From Polycladomyces subterraneus (GTDB lineage: Bacteria > Bacillota > Bacilli > Thermoactinomycetales > JIR-001), in NCBI RefSeq assembly GCF_030433435.1, contig NZ_JANRHH010000047.1, positions 62,001 to 126,000 of the forward strand: a stretch of 64,000 bases of DNA, written 5' to 3'. A program made the translations under genes and the position numbers. Shown piece after piece: positions 19,394-27,300 of the stretch (its first letter is position 1; the number at the start of each line of letters is the position of its first letter). The notes beneath the pieces were generated by a model that was not told the DNA's origin, did no database searches, and saw only the letters and a list, made by a program, of their open reading frames with translations.

Positions 19394-20506
19394 ATGGTGC
19401 AGCAATTACAAGCTGCTTCGACGGATCGGGATTTCTTTGCGATCCGTGATGTGGATTATTTGGAAATCTATACGGGCAACGCAAAACAAGAGATGCATTA
19501 CTTTTGCCGGGCATTTGGGTTCCGTCTTGTGGCTTATAGCGGGTTGGAGACGGGAAATCGGGATCAAGTTTCCTATGTACTGGAGCAAGGGAAGATCCGC
19601 CTGGTTGTCAGCGGTGCGTATGGTCCGGATCATCCGATTGCCGAATTCGTGAAACAACACGGTGACGGGGTCAAGGATATCGCGCTGTTGGTGGATGATG
19701 TTGAAAGCGCTTATTTGGAAGCGGTTTCAAGAGGTGGCATTCCGATAAAAGAACCTCATGAATTGCGGGATGAACACGGTGTGATCAAAAAAGCGGTCAT
19801 CGGCACATACGGGGACACCGTTCATACCCTGATCGAACGGCATCAATATAACGGTTTGTTCGCCCCTGGATTTGCTTCACCTGAATGCGGCATCCCCCAT
19901 CATGACGCCGGATTGGTGGCCATTGACCATGTGGTGGGCAATGTGGAACGAATGGAGGAGTGGGTTGCCTATTATGAAAACGTAATGGGTTTCAAGCAAA
20001 TGATCCATTTTGACGACAAAGACATCAGTACCGAGTACTCGGCACTCATGTCCAAGGTGATGCACAACGGCGGACGAATCAAGTTCCCGATCAACGAACC
20101 GGCCGAAGGCAAACGGAAATCGCAGATTCAGGAGTACTTGGAGTTTTATCGCGGTGCAGGGGTGCAGCATGTGGCCTTGCTGACCAACGACATCGTCAAA
20201 ACCGTGGAAACCCTGCGACATAACGGGGTGGCGTTCTTGTCTACTCCCGATTCGTATTATGACGCCCTGACCGAACGTGTGGGAAGCATCGACGAATCGA
20301 TCGCGGATTTGCGTCGACTCAACATTCTGGTAGACCGGGATGACGAGGGTTATCTCCTGCAGATTTTTACACAACCGATTGTTGACCGGCCCACCCTTTT
20401 CATTGAGATCATTCAGCGCAAGGGAGCACGCGGATTCGGCGAAGGAAACTTCAAAGCGCTGTTTGAAGCGATCGAACGTGAACAAGCACGGCGTGGCAAC
20501 CTGTAG
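19394..20506 (+). CDS. hppD: 4-hydroxyphenylpyruvate dioxygenase
   Basis: Fe(II) dioxygenase turning 4-hydroxyphenylpyruvate into homogentisate in tyrosine degradation. 370 residues with two vicinal-oxygen-chelate halves; the three iron ligands fall in VAIDHVVGN, GVQHVALLTND and LFIEIIQRKG (His, His, Glu). The C-terminal GFGEGNFKALFEAIE is diagnostic. ATG 19394 chosen over the adjacent TTG 19391. No other tyrosine-degradation gene is nearby, so it is probably monocistronic here. Confidence 0.95.
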   Translation: MVQQLQAASTDRDFFAIRDVDYLEIYTGNAKQEMHYFCRAFGFRLVAYSGLETGNRDQVSYVLEQGKIRLVVSGAYGPDHPIAEFVKQHGDGVKDIALLVDDVESAYLEAVSRGGIPIKEPHELRDEHGVIKKAVIGTYGDTVHTLIERHQYNGLFAPGFASPECGIPHHDAGLVAIDHVVGNVERMEEWVAYYENVMGFKQMIHFDDKDISTEYSALMSKVMHNGGRIKFPINEPAEGKRKSQIQEYLEFYRGAGVQHVALLTNDIVKTVETLRHNGVAFLSTPDSYYDALTERVGSIDESIADLRRLNILVDRDDEGYLLQIFTQPIVDRPTLFIEIIQRKGARGFGEGNFKALFEAIEREQARRGNL

Positions 20507-20603
20507 CCCCCGTTTTGATTGATGGCGTTTGCCGTTCATATTTCCCTTTTGGTTGGATCATCCTATAGAGGAAAATCTCCAACAGAAATGGGTGGATGAA
20601 CGG

Positions 20604-22043
20604 ATGAAACGCCGTTTTTTCTTTTGGTTCAGTTGTTTGGCAGTGATCAGTCTGATTGTGACCGGTTGGTCGCCCCGTCCGATGAATGTGTCGCGGACGG
20701 CTCCATCTGCGGAAAAAAAGGAGCGTCCGCATTACCGGATCACAGCCCACTATCATGACGAATCGGTACAGGTTACCGGTCATGTCACGGTGACATTACC
20801 CGCCAAACAAGTAAGCGGTTTGCGGGAAGTCTATTTTCATTTGTATCCGAACGCTTTCGCCCATTGGAAATGGGGAGCTCATACCAAACCAAAGCAACCG
20901 GGGTACCTCCATGTCTCCCATGTGAAAGTGGACGGTAATTCTGTTGCCCACCAAGTGAAGGAGACGGTAATGAAGGTACCGTTGCCCAAACAAGTGGGAA
21001 CAAGGAAAACAATGCGGATCGATATGGATTACCGGTTGCAGTTGCCCAAGGGCGGCACCCGGTTAAACACTTTTAAACGAACCGCTTTCTTGGCACAATG
21101 GTATCCGATGCTGGCGGTGAAGGATCAAGACGGTTGGCATACTGAACCGTATACGACCATCGGTGATCCGTTTTACACCCGGATGTCCGATTTTGAGATC
21201 ACGTTTCATGTGCCTTCGGGATATCGATTGATCACTTCGGCTCGTGACCCGGAAGATCCGGTGGAAGGGGTCGTCACCCTTCGCCGTGACAATGTGCGGG
21301 ATTTTGCTGCTGTCATCACCAAAGATTACGAGGAGGTGCAGGGGAAGGCCGGTTCCGTACGCGTACGGCTTTGGTATTTGCCCGGTATGGAAGATGTGGC
21401 ACAGGAGCTGCACGATGCCGCCGTATCCGGAATGAAGTTTTTCTCCAAACGTTTTGGCGCCTATCCGTATGACGAAGTGGATGTGGTGTTGGGAGAAACA
21501 GGCTATGGAATCGCGGGGATGGAATATCCCGGACTGGTTACATCGATCCCCAAGATACCCACACGACAAGGGGAACGGCCCGCCGTCAATGTGGTCGTTC
21601 ACGAGCTGGCCCATCAGTGGTGGTATGGAGTGGTGGGCAACAATCAAGTAAAGGAACCGTGGTTGGACGAAGGCTTGACCACATTTTCTGAGTTTCTCTA
21701 CATGCATGACCAAATGGGAGAAGATGAGCGAGATCTCCTTGTTCGTGCCGCGGAGCACTGCAACCGGATCAACCGGAAAACCGGCGTCACCTCGGTTGAA
21801 TCTCTGTACCGCTATTCGGATCTCGTTTACGGATTGATGGTGTATACCCGCCCGGCGGCCATGATGTGGGAACTGGCGGACGAAATCGGCAAGGACAAGG
21901 TGTTGCGGATTCTGCAAACGTATTATCAACGGTATCAGTATCAAATCGCTACCACTAAGGATTTTATCCAGGTTGCCAATGAAGTGGCTGGCAAAGACCT
22001 GACCCCGTTTTTCGACAAGTGGCTGTACTTTAAAACACGATAA
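20604..22043 (+). CDS. M1-family metallopeptidase, membrane-anchored or secreted
   Basis: Gluzincin zinc peptidase of the aminopeptidase N family. 479 residues; MKRRFFFWFSCLAVISLIVTGW is a signal peptide or anchor, so it acts outside the cell. The zinc site HELAHQWWYG is followed 18 residues later by the third ligand in WLDEGLTTFSEF. The usual exopeptidase motif GAMEN is replaced by GIAGMEYPG, keeping Met-Glu. ATG 20604 has GGTGGA 7 bp upstream. Substrate unknown; shorter than cytosolic M1 enzymes (~850), lacking the C-terminal helical domain. Confidence 0.85.
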   Translation: MKRRFFFWFSCLAVISLIVTGWSPRPMNVSRTAPSAEKKERPHYRITAHYHDESVQVTGHVTVTLPAKQVSGLREVYFHLYPNAFAHWKWGAHTKPKQPGYLHVSHVKVDGNSVAHQVKETVMKVPLPKQVGTRKTMRIDMDYRLQLPKGGTRLNTFKRTAFLAQWYPMLAVKDQDGWHTEPYTTIGDPFYTRMSDFEITFHVPSGYRLITSARDPEDPVEGVVTLRRDNVRDFAAVITKDYEEVQGKAGSVRVRLWYLPGMEDVAQELHDAAVSGMKFFSKRFGAYPYDEVDVVLGETGYGIAGMEYPGLVTSIPKIPTRQGERPAVNVVVHELAHQWWYGVVGNNQVKEPWLDEGLTTFSEFLYMHDQMGEDERDLLVRAAEHCNRINRKTGVTSVESLYRYSDLVYGLMVYTRPAAMMWELADEIGKDKVLRILQTYYQRYQYQIATTKDFIQVANEVAGKDLTPFFDKWLYFKTR

Positions 22044-22277
22044 AATGAAAGCTGGCCACTGTCGACCTTCTGCAAACCAATGGATGGATCAGATGTGGCT
22101 GGCTTCTGGGTGAATCCATATTCTGTAAGGATTGCGAGAGGGCGAAAGCACTCCCGCGTTTGACCTACCCTGAAGGGAGGGTTTTTCCTCTCGCTCCTGG
22201 TAACTTGGCTCGTGGGAAAAAGGCCGCCCTTTCCTCTGGCCCATAAATGGACGGACATGGCGTCGAAAGAGGATAGC
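22044..22277. other. Intergenic region with repeat-like sequence
   Basis: No gene seen. TCGTGGGAAAAAGGCCGCCC around 22211-22230 resembles TCGTGGGAAAACGGCCACCC around 60085-60104, suggesting a shared dispersed repeat. Confidence 0.45.
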
Positions 22278-22496
22278 TTAAATACGTACCTCCCCGGCTT
22301 GATCGATAATATCCGGGTCAATCGCCTGGTTGGGGCTTCCAGTGATATTGAGAGAAAAATCTCCGATGGGAAATGAGCCGCCGATATCCTTGTCGTTGGA
22401 CGACGAGCCGACATTCATGGTGTCACCCAAATTGATGGTGGCAGTCGAGTCAACCTGGCCGATCTTGGCATGGAAAATCTGATTGGCGGTGGGCAA
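22278..22496 (-). CDS. GerPF-like spore germination protein
   Basis: 72 residues of the GerPA/GerPF family (small hydrophilic proteins needed for spore-coat permeability to germinants). The family core appears as DTMNVGSSSNDKDIGGSFPIGD, the hydroxyl-rich centre, and IDPDIIDQ near the C terminus. Start is TTG with GGGAGG 8 bp upstream; upstream in-frame codons lack one. It stands alone, divergent from trmK, away from the main GerP-like cluster at 36.5 kb. Confidence 0.85.
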   Translation of the reverse strand: MPTANQIFHAKIGQVDSTATINLGDTMNVGSSSNDKDIGGSFPIGDFSLNITGSPNQAIDPDIIDQAGEVRI

Positions 22497-22659
22497 TCTG
22501 TTCGCCTCCCATAAACGAATGCAGGGACGTAGGGCGAACGTCCCGCTCATTCATTTTATCCACATCACTTCAAAAGCGTTCATGGACAACGGCATCGCGG
22601 AGTTGAGTTCGATTCGTTATAATGGGAAAGACGAAGGATTGCTGAAGGAGGATGCATTC

Positions 22660-23412
22660 ATGGTGCAACCAAATGAGAATGCACCTTCCGTCCAAGTGTC
22701 CAAGCGGTTGGGCGTGATCGCGCAAAAGGTCAGGCCGGGAACGGTGGCAGATATTGGTGCAGATCACGCCTTATTGTTGATTGCACTGGCGGACTCCGGA
22801 AAACTGGTTCGCGGAATCGCCGGGGAAATACATACAGGCCCATTGGAAAACGCGCGCCGACGTGTGCGGCAAGCCGGACGGCAGGAACAGATCGAAGTTA
22901 GGCAAGGAGATGGTTTGTCCGTTTTGCGTCCGGGGGAAGTGGATGCAATCACGATCGCCGGGATGGGCGGTGCTCTCATCGCCCGCATATTGGAGGAAGG
23001 GAAAGAGAAATTGACCGGTGTGCGCCAATTGGTGTTGCAGCCCAACACCGATGGCCGGTATGTTCGCCGGTGGCTTGTGGACAACGGATGGGCGCTGACA
23101 GAGGAAGAGTTGGTGGAAGACGGGGGGATTCTGTACGAAATCCTCATTGCGGAGCCAGGGGGGAATCCGGAGCTTTACCACCAACCCCCGTTGACGTCCG
23201 AACAACTGATGATTCTCGGGCCCTGGTTATGGAAACGAAGACATCCGTTGCTCAAACGACGGATTCGGGAAATATTGGAGGAGAAACAGCGAATCGCCGA
23301 TCGGCTTCAGGCGGCGAAGTCGGAAGAAGGCCTGAAGCGCAGAGCCGAGATTGCCCGTGAAATCGAAGAGTGGAGGAGGATCGAGCAATGGGGATTCAAG
23401 GACGCGAATTGA
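22660..23412 (+). CDS. trmK: tRNA (adenine22-N1)-methyltransferase TrmK
   Basis: SAM-dependent enzyme making m1A22 in tRNA. 250 residues; motif I is TVADIGADHALLLIALADSG (residues ~30-50) and the catalytic-face motif is TIAGMGGALI near 110. A helical C-terminal domain follows. ATG 22660 has GGAGG 7 bp upstream; a TATAAT at 22618-22623 may be its -10 box. In Bacillus trmK sits right after sigA with nif3; here the pair is about 6.7 kb away. Confidence 0.93.
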   Translation: MVQPNENAPSVQVSKRLGVIAQKVRPGTVADIGADHALLLIALADSGKLVRGIAGEIHTGPLENARRRVRQAGRQEQIEVRQGDGLSVLRPGEVDAITIAGMGGALIARILEEGKEKLTGVRQLVLQPNTDGRYVRRWLVDNGWALTEEELVEDGGILYEILIAEPGGNPELYHQPPLTSEQLMILGPWLWKRRHPLLKRRIREILEEKQRIADRLQAAKSEEGLKRRAEIAREIEEWRRIEQWGFKDAN

Positions 23413-24491
23413 TTCGGGCCATGGAGGCATGGGCTCCGCCGCGGCTGGCAGTGGAAAAAGATCGGATCGGATTGCAGGTGGGAGATCCGGATGCCGAGGT
23501 TCGCGGGGTTTTAGTCACGTTGGATGTGAATGAAGACGTGGTGGATGAAGCGATTCGTCTTGGGGCGAACTGGATCGTGGCCCATCATGCGGTTATTTAC
23601 AAACCGGTATCATCTCTACGGACGGACCGACCTGCAGGTCGTTTATATCAAAAACTGTTACAGCATCAGATCCAGGTTTACATCGCCCATACCAATCTGG
23701 ACACCGCGGATGACGGTGTCAACGACGTACTGGCGGAGCGGTTGGATTTGCAGGAGACGGAAGTATTGCTTCCGCATGTTCATGAACGACTGAAAAAAAT
23801 CGTGGTCTTTGTACCGGAAGATCACCATGAAGCGGTGTTAAACGCCATGTGCGAAGCGGGTGCCGGTTGGATCGGCCAATACAGCCATTGTACGTTCAAC
23901 ATGAACGGTACCGGTACGTACCTTCCGCGGGAGGGAACAAACCCCTATATCGGTGAACAGGGAAAATTGGAGCGTGTCAAGGAAATCAGGCTGGAGACCA
24001 TCATCACGGAATCGATCCAGTCACGAGTCATTCAGGCGATGCTGGATGCACATCCCTATGAAGAAGTGGCTTACGACCTCTATCCCTTAGATAATCCCGG
24101 ACCGGCCATGGGGCTGGGACGCGTGGGCGATTTAACGCAACCAGTCACCCTGCGGGAATTGGCCGAACAGGTCAAATCCGCATACGAAATCGAGAGAGTA
24201 CGGTTTGTGGGCGACCCGGATCGACAAGTGCGGCGTGTGGCGGTCATGGGCGGATCTGGCGGACGCTTTTATTCCGCGGCATTGGACAAACAAGCTGATG
24301 TCTACATCACCGGGGACGTTGATTTCCATACGGCGCAAGATGCATTGGCCGACGGATTGTGCCTGATCGATCCGGGGCATCACGTAGAGCGCTGGGTTGT
24401 GCCGCGGGTCTGTGAAAAGTTGCGTTCGGCACTGCCGGATGTGACGGTTACACCTTCCCAAGTGGATACCAATCCCTTTCGCTTCGCCTGA
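23388..24491 (+). CDS. Nif3-like dinuclear metal centre protein
   Basis: YqfO/Nif3 family, function unsettled, binds two metal ions. 367 residues including the inserted central PII-like (YqfO) domain, which distinguishes it from the ~250-residue forms. Metal residues are visible in VAHHAVIYKP, HTNLDTADDGVND and the C-terminal GHHVERW. ATG 23388 follows GGAGGAGGA; it overlaps trmK by 25 bp, so the two are translationally coupled, as in other Bacilli. Confidence 0.92.
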   Translation: MGIQGRELIRAMEAWAPPRLAVEKDRIGLQVGDPDAEVRGVLVTLDVNEDVVDEAIRLGANWIVAHHAVIYKPVSSLRTDRPAGRLYQKLLQHQIQVYIAHTNLDTADDGVNDVLAERLDLQETEVLLPHVHERLKKIVVFVPEDHHEAVLNAMCEAGAGWIGQYSHCTFNMNGTGTYLPREGTNPYIGEQGKLERVKEIRLETIITESIQSRVIQAMLDAHPYEEVAYDLYPLDNPGPAMGLGRVGDLTQPVTLRELAEQVKSAYEIERVRFVGDPDRQVRRVAVMGGSGGRFYSAALDKQADVYITGDVDFHTAQDALADGLCLIDPGHHVERWVVPRVCEKLRSALPDVTVTPSQVDTNPFRFA

Positions 24492-24508
24492 TTGTCAATG
24501 AATACCAC

Positions 24509-24537
24509 TTGCGGCGGAGCGCAGGATTTGTTACAAT
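24509..24537 (+). promoter_or_regulatory. rnpB promoter
   Basis: TTGCGG (24509-24514), 17-bp spacer, TACAAT (24532-24537). A second -10-like TATAAC at 24554-24559 is closer to the RNA 5' end. Both precede the predicted RNase P RNA. Confidence 0.65.
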
Positions 24538-24575
24538 GTAATCTCCGATTTGATATAACGGATCTCCGTTGCAGA

Positions 24576-25002
24576 GCGGAAAGTAAACCAGGCAATCGCC
24601 GGTGGATCGCCGCAAGGCGCCACGGGAGGAAAGTCCGAGCTCCATAGGGCAGGGTGCCGGCTAACGGCCGGTGGGGGCGACCCTAAGGCTAGTGCCACAG
24701 AAATGGAGACCGCCGATGGAAGTGCTTCGGCACTTCACAGGCAAGGGTGCAACGGTGCGGTAAGAGCGCACCAGCGGCATGGAGACATGCCGGCTAGGTA
24801 AACCCCACCCGGAGCAAGACCTGATAGGGGATCAGCGTGCTTGGCACGCAACTGTGGCCCGCAGTGATCCCGGGTAGGTCGCTGGAGCTGTGCAGCAATG
24901 TACAGCCTAGACAGATGATTGCCACTCCAATGGGCGGGAGGCGAACAAGCCGCCGTCGGTACCGCTCGGAGTACAGAACTCGGCTTATGGTTTGCTTTCC
25001 GC
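24576..25002 (+). ncRNA. rnpB: RNase P RNA, type A
   Basis: Catalytic RNA of RNase P, tRNA 5' processing. Ends are set by helix P1: GCGGAAAGTAAACC at 24576-24589 pairs with GGTTTGCTTTCCGC at 24989-25002. Conserved blocks are GGGAGGAAAGTCCGAGCTCC, GGGCAGGGTGCC, GAGACCGCCGATGG, GGTGCGGTAAGAGCGCACC, CCACCCGGAGCAAGACC and, near the 3' end, CTCGGCTTAT. These match the E. coli-like (type A) architecture, including its L15-region GGUAAGAGCGCACC, rather than Bacillus type B. Identity is certain; the type call is from remembered sequences. Confidence 0.93.
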
Positions 25003-25049
25003 GGAGCTTGTACGGAGATCATGATTTGACTTTTCCCCAGAAATCGGTT

Positions 25050-25097
25050 CGGCGTTGGTCATTCCACTCATTCAGTGGAACGATCAACGCCGATTTT
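25050..25097 (+). terminator. rnpB terminator
   Basis: Long stem CGGCGTTGGTC...AGTGGAACGATCAACGCCG with loop CATTC, followed by ATTTTGTTTG. Confidence 0.85.
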
Positions 25098-25254
25098 GTT
25101 TGCATTTCAATAAAGCAGGAAATCTGATCGGAATAACATGTTTCCATGCAAAAAATATGTAATATTCCTATTACATTCCTTTTATATGGATGAAATGGGA
25201 GTGTGATCTTGCTCCCGTATACTTAGATGAAGACGGAATCGGGAGGTGAGTGAC

Positions 25255-26085
25255 GTGAACAAAGTATGGGCGGTGATCCTGGCCGTTTGGGTCAGCGTCT
25301 CCAGTTGGGCCGGTTGGGAATGGATTCAAGCATCGCATCCGTCGGTCTCTGCACGTTCTCTCGATACCGGCATTGTTCATGAAGCTCCCTCCGTGTTGCA
25401 AACATTGAAGACGCGTGCGAGCCGCGAGGGAAGCCTGCATTATCTGGCGTTGGGCGATTCGGTCGCATTGGGGAAAGGGGCTCCACGCGGATACGCCGCG
25501 GAAGTGGCAGATCGGCTCAAACGACATCAATTGCCGGTGCAGCTGGACAATCAGGGTGTGTCCGGCCAAACCTCATCACAATTATGGATAGCGTTGCACC
25601 ATCCCGAGATGAAGCGAAAAATCCGGCAAGCCGATCTGATCACCATCACCATTGGCGGAAACGATGTGTTGAAGGTGGCATTGAGGCGCTCCCAACCGTG
25701 GGAAGCAATCTCTTCTTTTGACGAAATCAGGGACGGATTTGTCCATCATCTGAATCAAATCCTGACACTGATTCGAAAAGAGAACCCCACTGCCGTTGTT
25801 CTCGTCACTTCCTTGTATAACCCGGTACCGCCGGATGCGTTGTATTTCCCTCTTACCGAAAAACTGCTGGACAACTGGAATACGGCGTTGGCTCAAACCG
25901 TTTCCACCCAACCGGGGTGCATCGTCGTTCAGATTGACGATCTGTTGAGACCGGAGCACCGCGATTGGTTGGCGGATCAGATTCATCCCAACACCCGCGG
26001 CCACCGGTTAATCGCTCACGCGATTCTAAATGCCATCGGACTGGACGATACCGGATCGCAGGTGGCCGATGCCAGGGGCAACTGA
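25255..26085 (+). CDS. SGNH/GDSL-type hydrolase, exported
   Basis: Serine esterase/lipase family (YpmR-like). 276 residues; N-terminal hydrophobic segment AVILAVWVSVSSWAGW suggests export. Block I ALGDSVALG (Ser), block III TIGGNDVLKV (Gly/Asn oxyanion) and block V DQIHPNTRGH (Asp, His) are all intact. GTG 25255 is chosen because GGGAGG lies 8 bp upstream; GTG 25246 overlaps the ribosome site. Substrate unknown. Confidence 0.88.
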   Translation: MNKVWAVILAVWVSVSSWAGWEWIQASHPSVSARSLDTGIVHEAPSVLQTLKTRASREGSLHYLALGDSVALGKGAPRGYAAEVADRLKRHQLPVQLDNQGVSGQTSSQLWIALHHPEMKRKIRQADLITITIGGNDVLKVALRRSQPWEAISSFDEIRDGFVHHLNQILTLIRKENPTAVVLVTSLYNPVPPDALYFPLTEKLLDNWNTALAQTVSTQPGCIVVQIDDLLRPEHRDWLADQIHPNTRGHRLIAHAILNAIGLDDTGSQVADARGN

Positions 26086-26098
26086 CGATCCGCAGGTT

Positions 26099-26215
26099 TT
26101 TGACAAAGTGGTCTAATCATAGTGATTTGGGAGCGGGTCGAATTTCCCGTCCTGTGACTCTAGTTGTGGTTACGGGGCGGAGACGGGAAATCGGATCCCG
26201 CAGACATTGTCAACA
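26099..26215. repeat. Dispersed intergenic repeat R2, copy 1
   Basis: Shares with 55733-55895 the blocks TGACAAAGTGGT (26101), GTGATTT(C)GGG, CGAATTTCCCGTC (26139-26151) and G-GACTCTA, in the same order. The spacing differs because copy 2 carries extra sequence. Confidence 0.55.
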
Positions 26216-26322
26216 ATTTTGCGACGATAGGTCGTTCTTTCATGTGGAAATGCCTATTGCCATAAATATGAGTCAAAGCAGTTTTTCTTCGATCCAGCCA
26301 AACCGCACAAGGAGGCGCTGCC

Positions 26323-26856
26323 GTGGCGGCAAAATGGCTGAGTATCGCGATCACTGCTTTTGTCGGTGGGCTGATCAGCCTGTTTTTTTCTTTTGTGAAG
26401 GACCTGTTGTCCACATGGTTTCAGGGCAGGGGGCGGTTGGATGTACAGGTGAGACGGGTTCGGGCCTACTATTATCGATTCGTTGATACCGGAAAGGGGG
26501 GATGGGGAAGCCGCACAGGACGACGAAAGGAAGCGCAGATCGCTCTGATGGAAGTAGATGTGGTGTGGATAAACCGATCGGCTCGTCCGATCATAGTGAC
26601 GGATGCGTGGCTGACATTGCGTGATCGTGGTCGGGAGTATCGCATCCGGCCGGTGGATCGGCATGAGGGAAAGTTATTTAGCATGTACCGGGTGGAAGGG
26701 AACGAAAGCTGTCCGGGCTGGTTGTCCGCACGTTTTAACCGATCGGAAGAAACCCGTTTTTTCTTCGAGCAGATGGAGACCCAAGCAGGTCTTTTGATCA
26801 CCACACAGCAGGGGAAATCATTGAAAGTATCCTTAAATTGGGAAGATCGCTTTTGA
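26323..26856 (+). CDS. Membrane-anchored hypothetical protein
   Basis: 177 residues, GTG start with AAGGAGG 9 bp upstream. One N-terminal transmembrane helix (LSIAITAFVGGLISLFFSF) precedes a soluble region rich in beta-type sequence (IALMEVDVVWINRSARPIIV), like the small 'unsubstituted' immunoglobulin-like tails seen in Bacilli membrane proteins. I recognise no family. No operon partner; the next gene starts 113 bp later. Confidence 0.7.
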   Translation: MAAKWLSIAITAFVGGLISLFFSFVKDLLSTWFQGRGRLDVQVRRVRAYYYRFVDTGKGGWGSRTGRRKEAQIALMEVDVVWINRSARPIIVTDAWLTLRDRGREYRIRPVDRHEGKLFSMYRVEGNESCPGWLSARFNRSEETRFFFEQMETQAGLLITTQQGKSLKVSLNWEDRF

Positions 26857-26969
26857 CGAACCATATTCCATCCATGGTTGGAATCCCGACCGGCAATCGC
26901 CGAGATGCATGGAACCGTGATCAACGGGAAAGGCTAATCCAAACGGATGGAAGAGGTTGAAAAGGCATG

Positions 26970-27245
26970 ATGAATCCTTTTTCTTCTTATGAAGCGTATA
27001 TTGAACGTTACAAGATGTTTTGGTCCGAGGAAGGGGACGGACGCCCTCCCATTCTATCTGAAGCGGAATTCCTTAAAAAATTTCAACTGCTGCGAGAGAG
27101 CTACCGGACTTATTGGGAAATGATTCGCGGTGGACAGGAGTCAGAGGCAGCTCATTACTATCTCAATGTGATCAATCCATTGGAAAATGAGTTGGCCATT
27201 GCGGATGGAGCGGATAATTTCTTAATGGATGATGAAAATCAATAA
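26970..27245 (+). CDS. Small hypothetical protein, helical
   Basis: 91 residues, acidic, aromatic-rich and probably all-helical (FLKKFQLLRESYRTYWEMI). Adjacent ATGs at 26967 and 26970; AAAAGG spacing favours the second. No family recognised. Ends just before a terminator shared with the convergent gene. Confidence 0.65.
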   Translation: MNPFSSYEAYIERYKMFWSEEGDGRPPILSEAEFLKKFQLLRESYRTYWEMIRGGQESEAAHYYLNVINPLENELAIADGADNFLMDDENQ

Positions 27246-27266
27246 ATAATACGTTTAACCAAAACC

Positions 27267-27300
27267 AACACCCTGCGGAAGCGGCCCCGCAGGGTGTTTT
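27267..27300. terminator. Bidirectional terminator
   Basis: AACACCCTGCGG / CCGCAGGGTGTT stem with A-rich and T-rich flanks, between convergent genes; it touches the stop of the minus-strand gene. Confidence 0.9.

Noticed and set aside
24576-25002. Type B call for RNase P RNA on taxonomic grounds
   Set aside because: The sequence blocks match the type A consensus; taxonomy should not override this.
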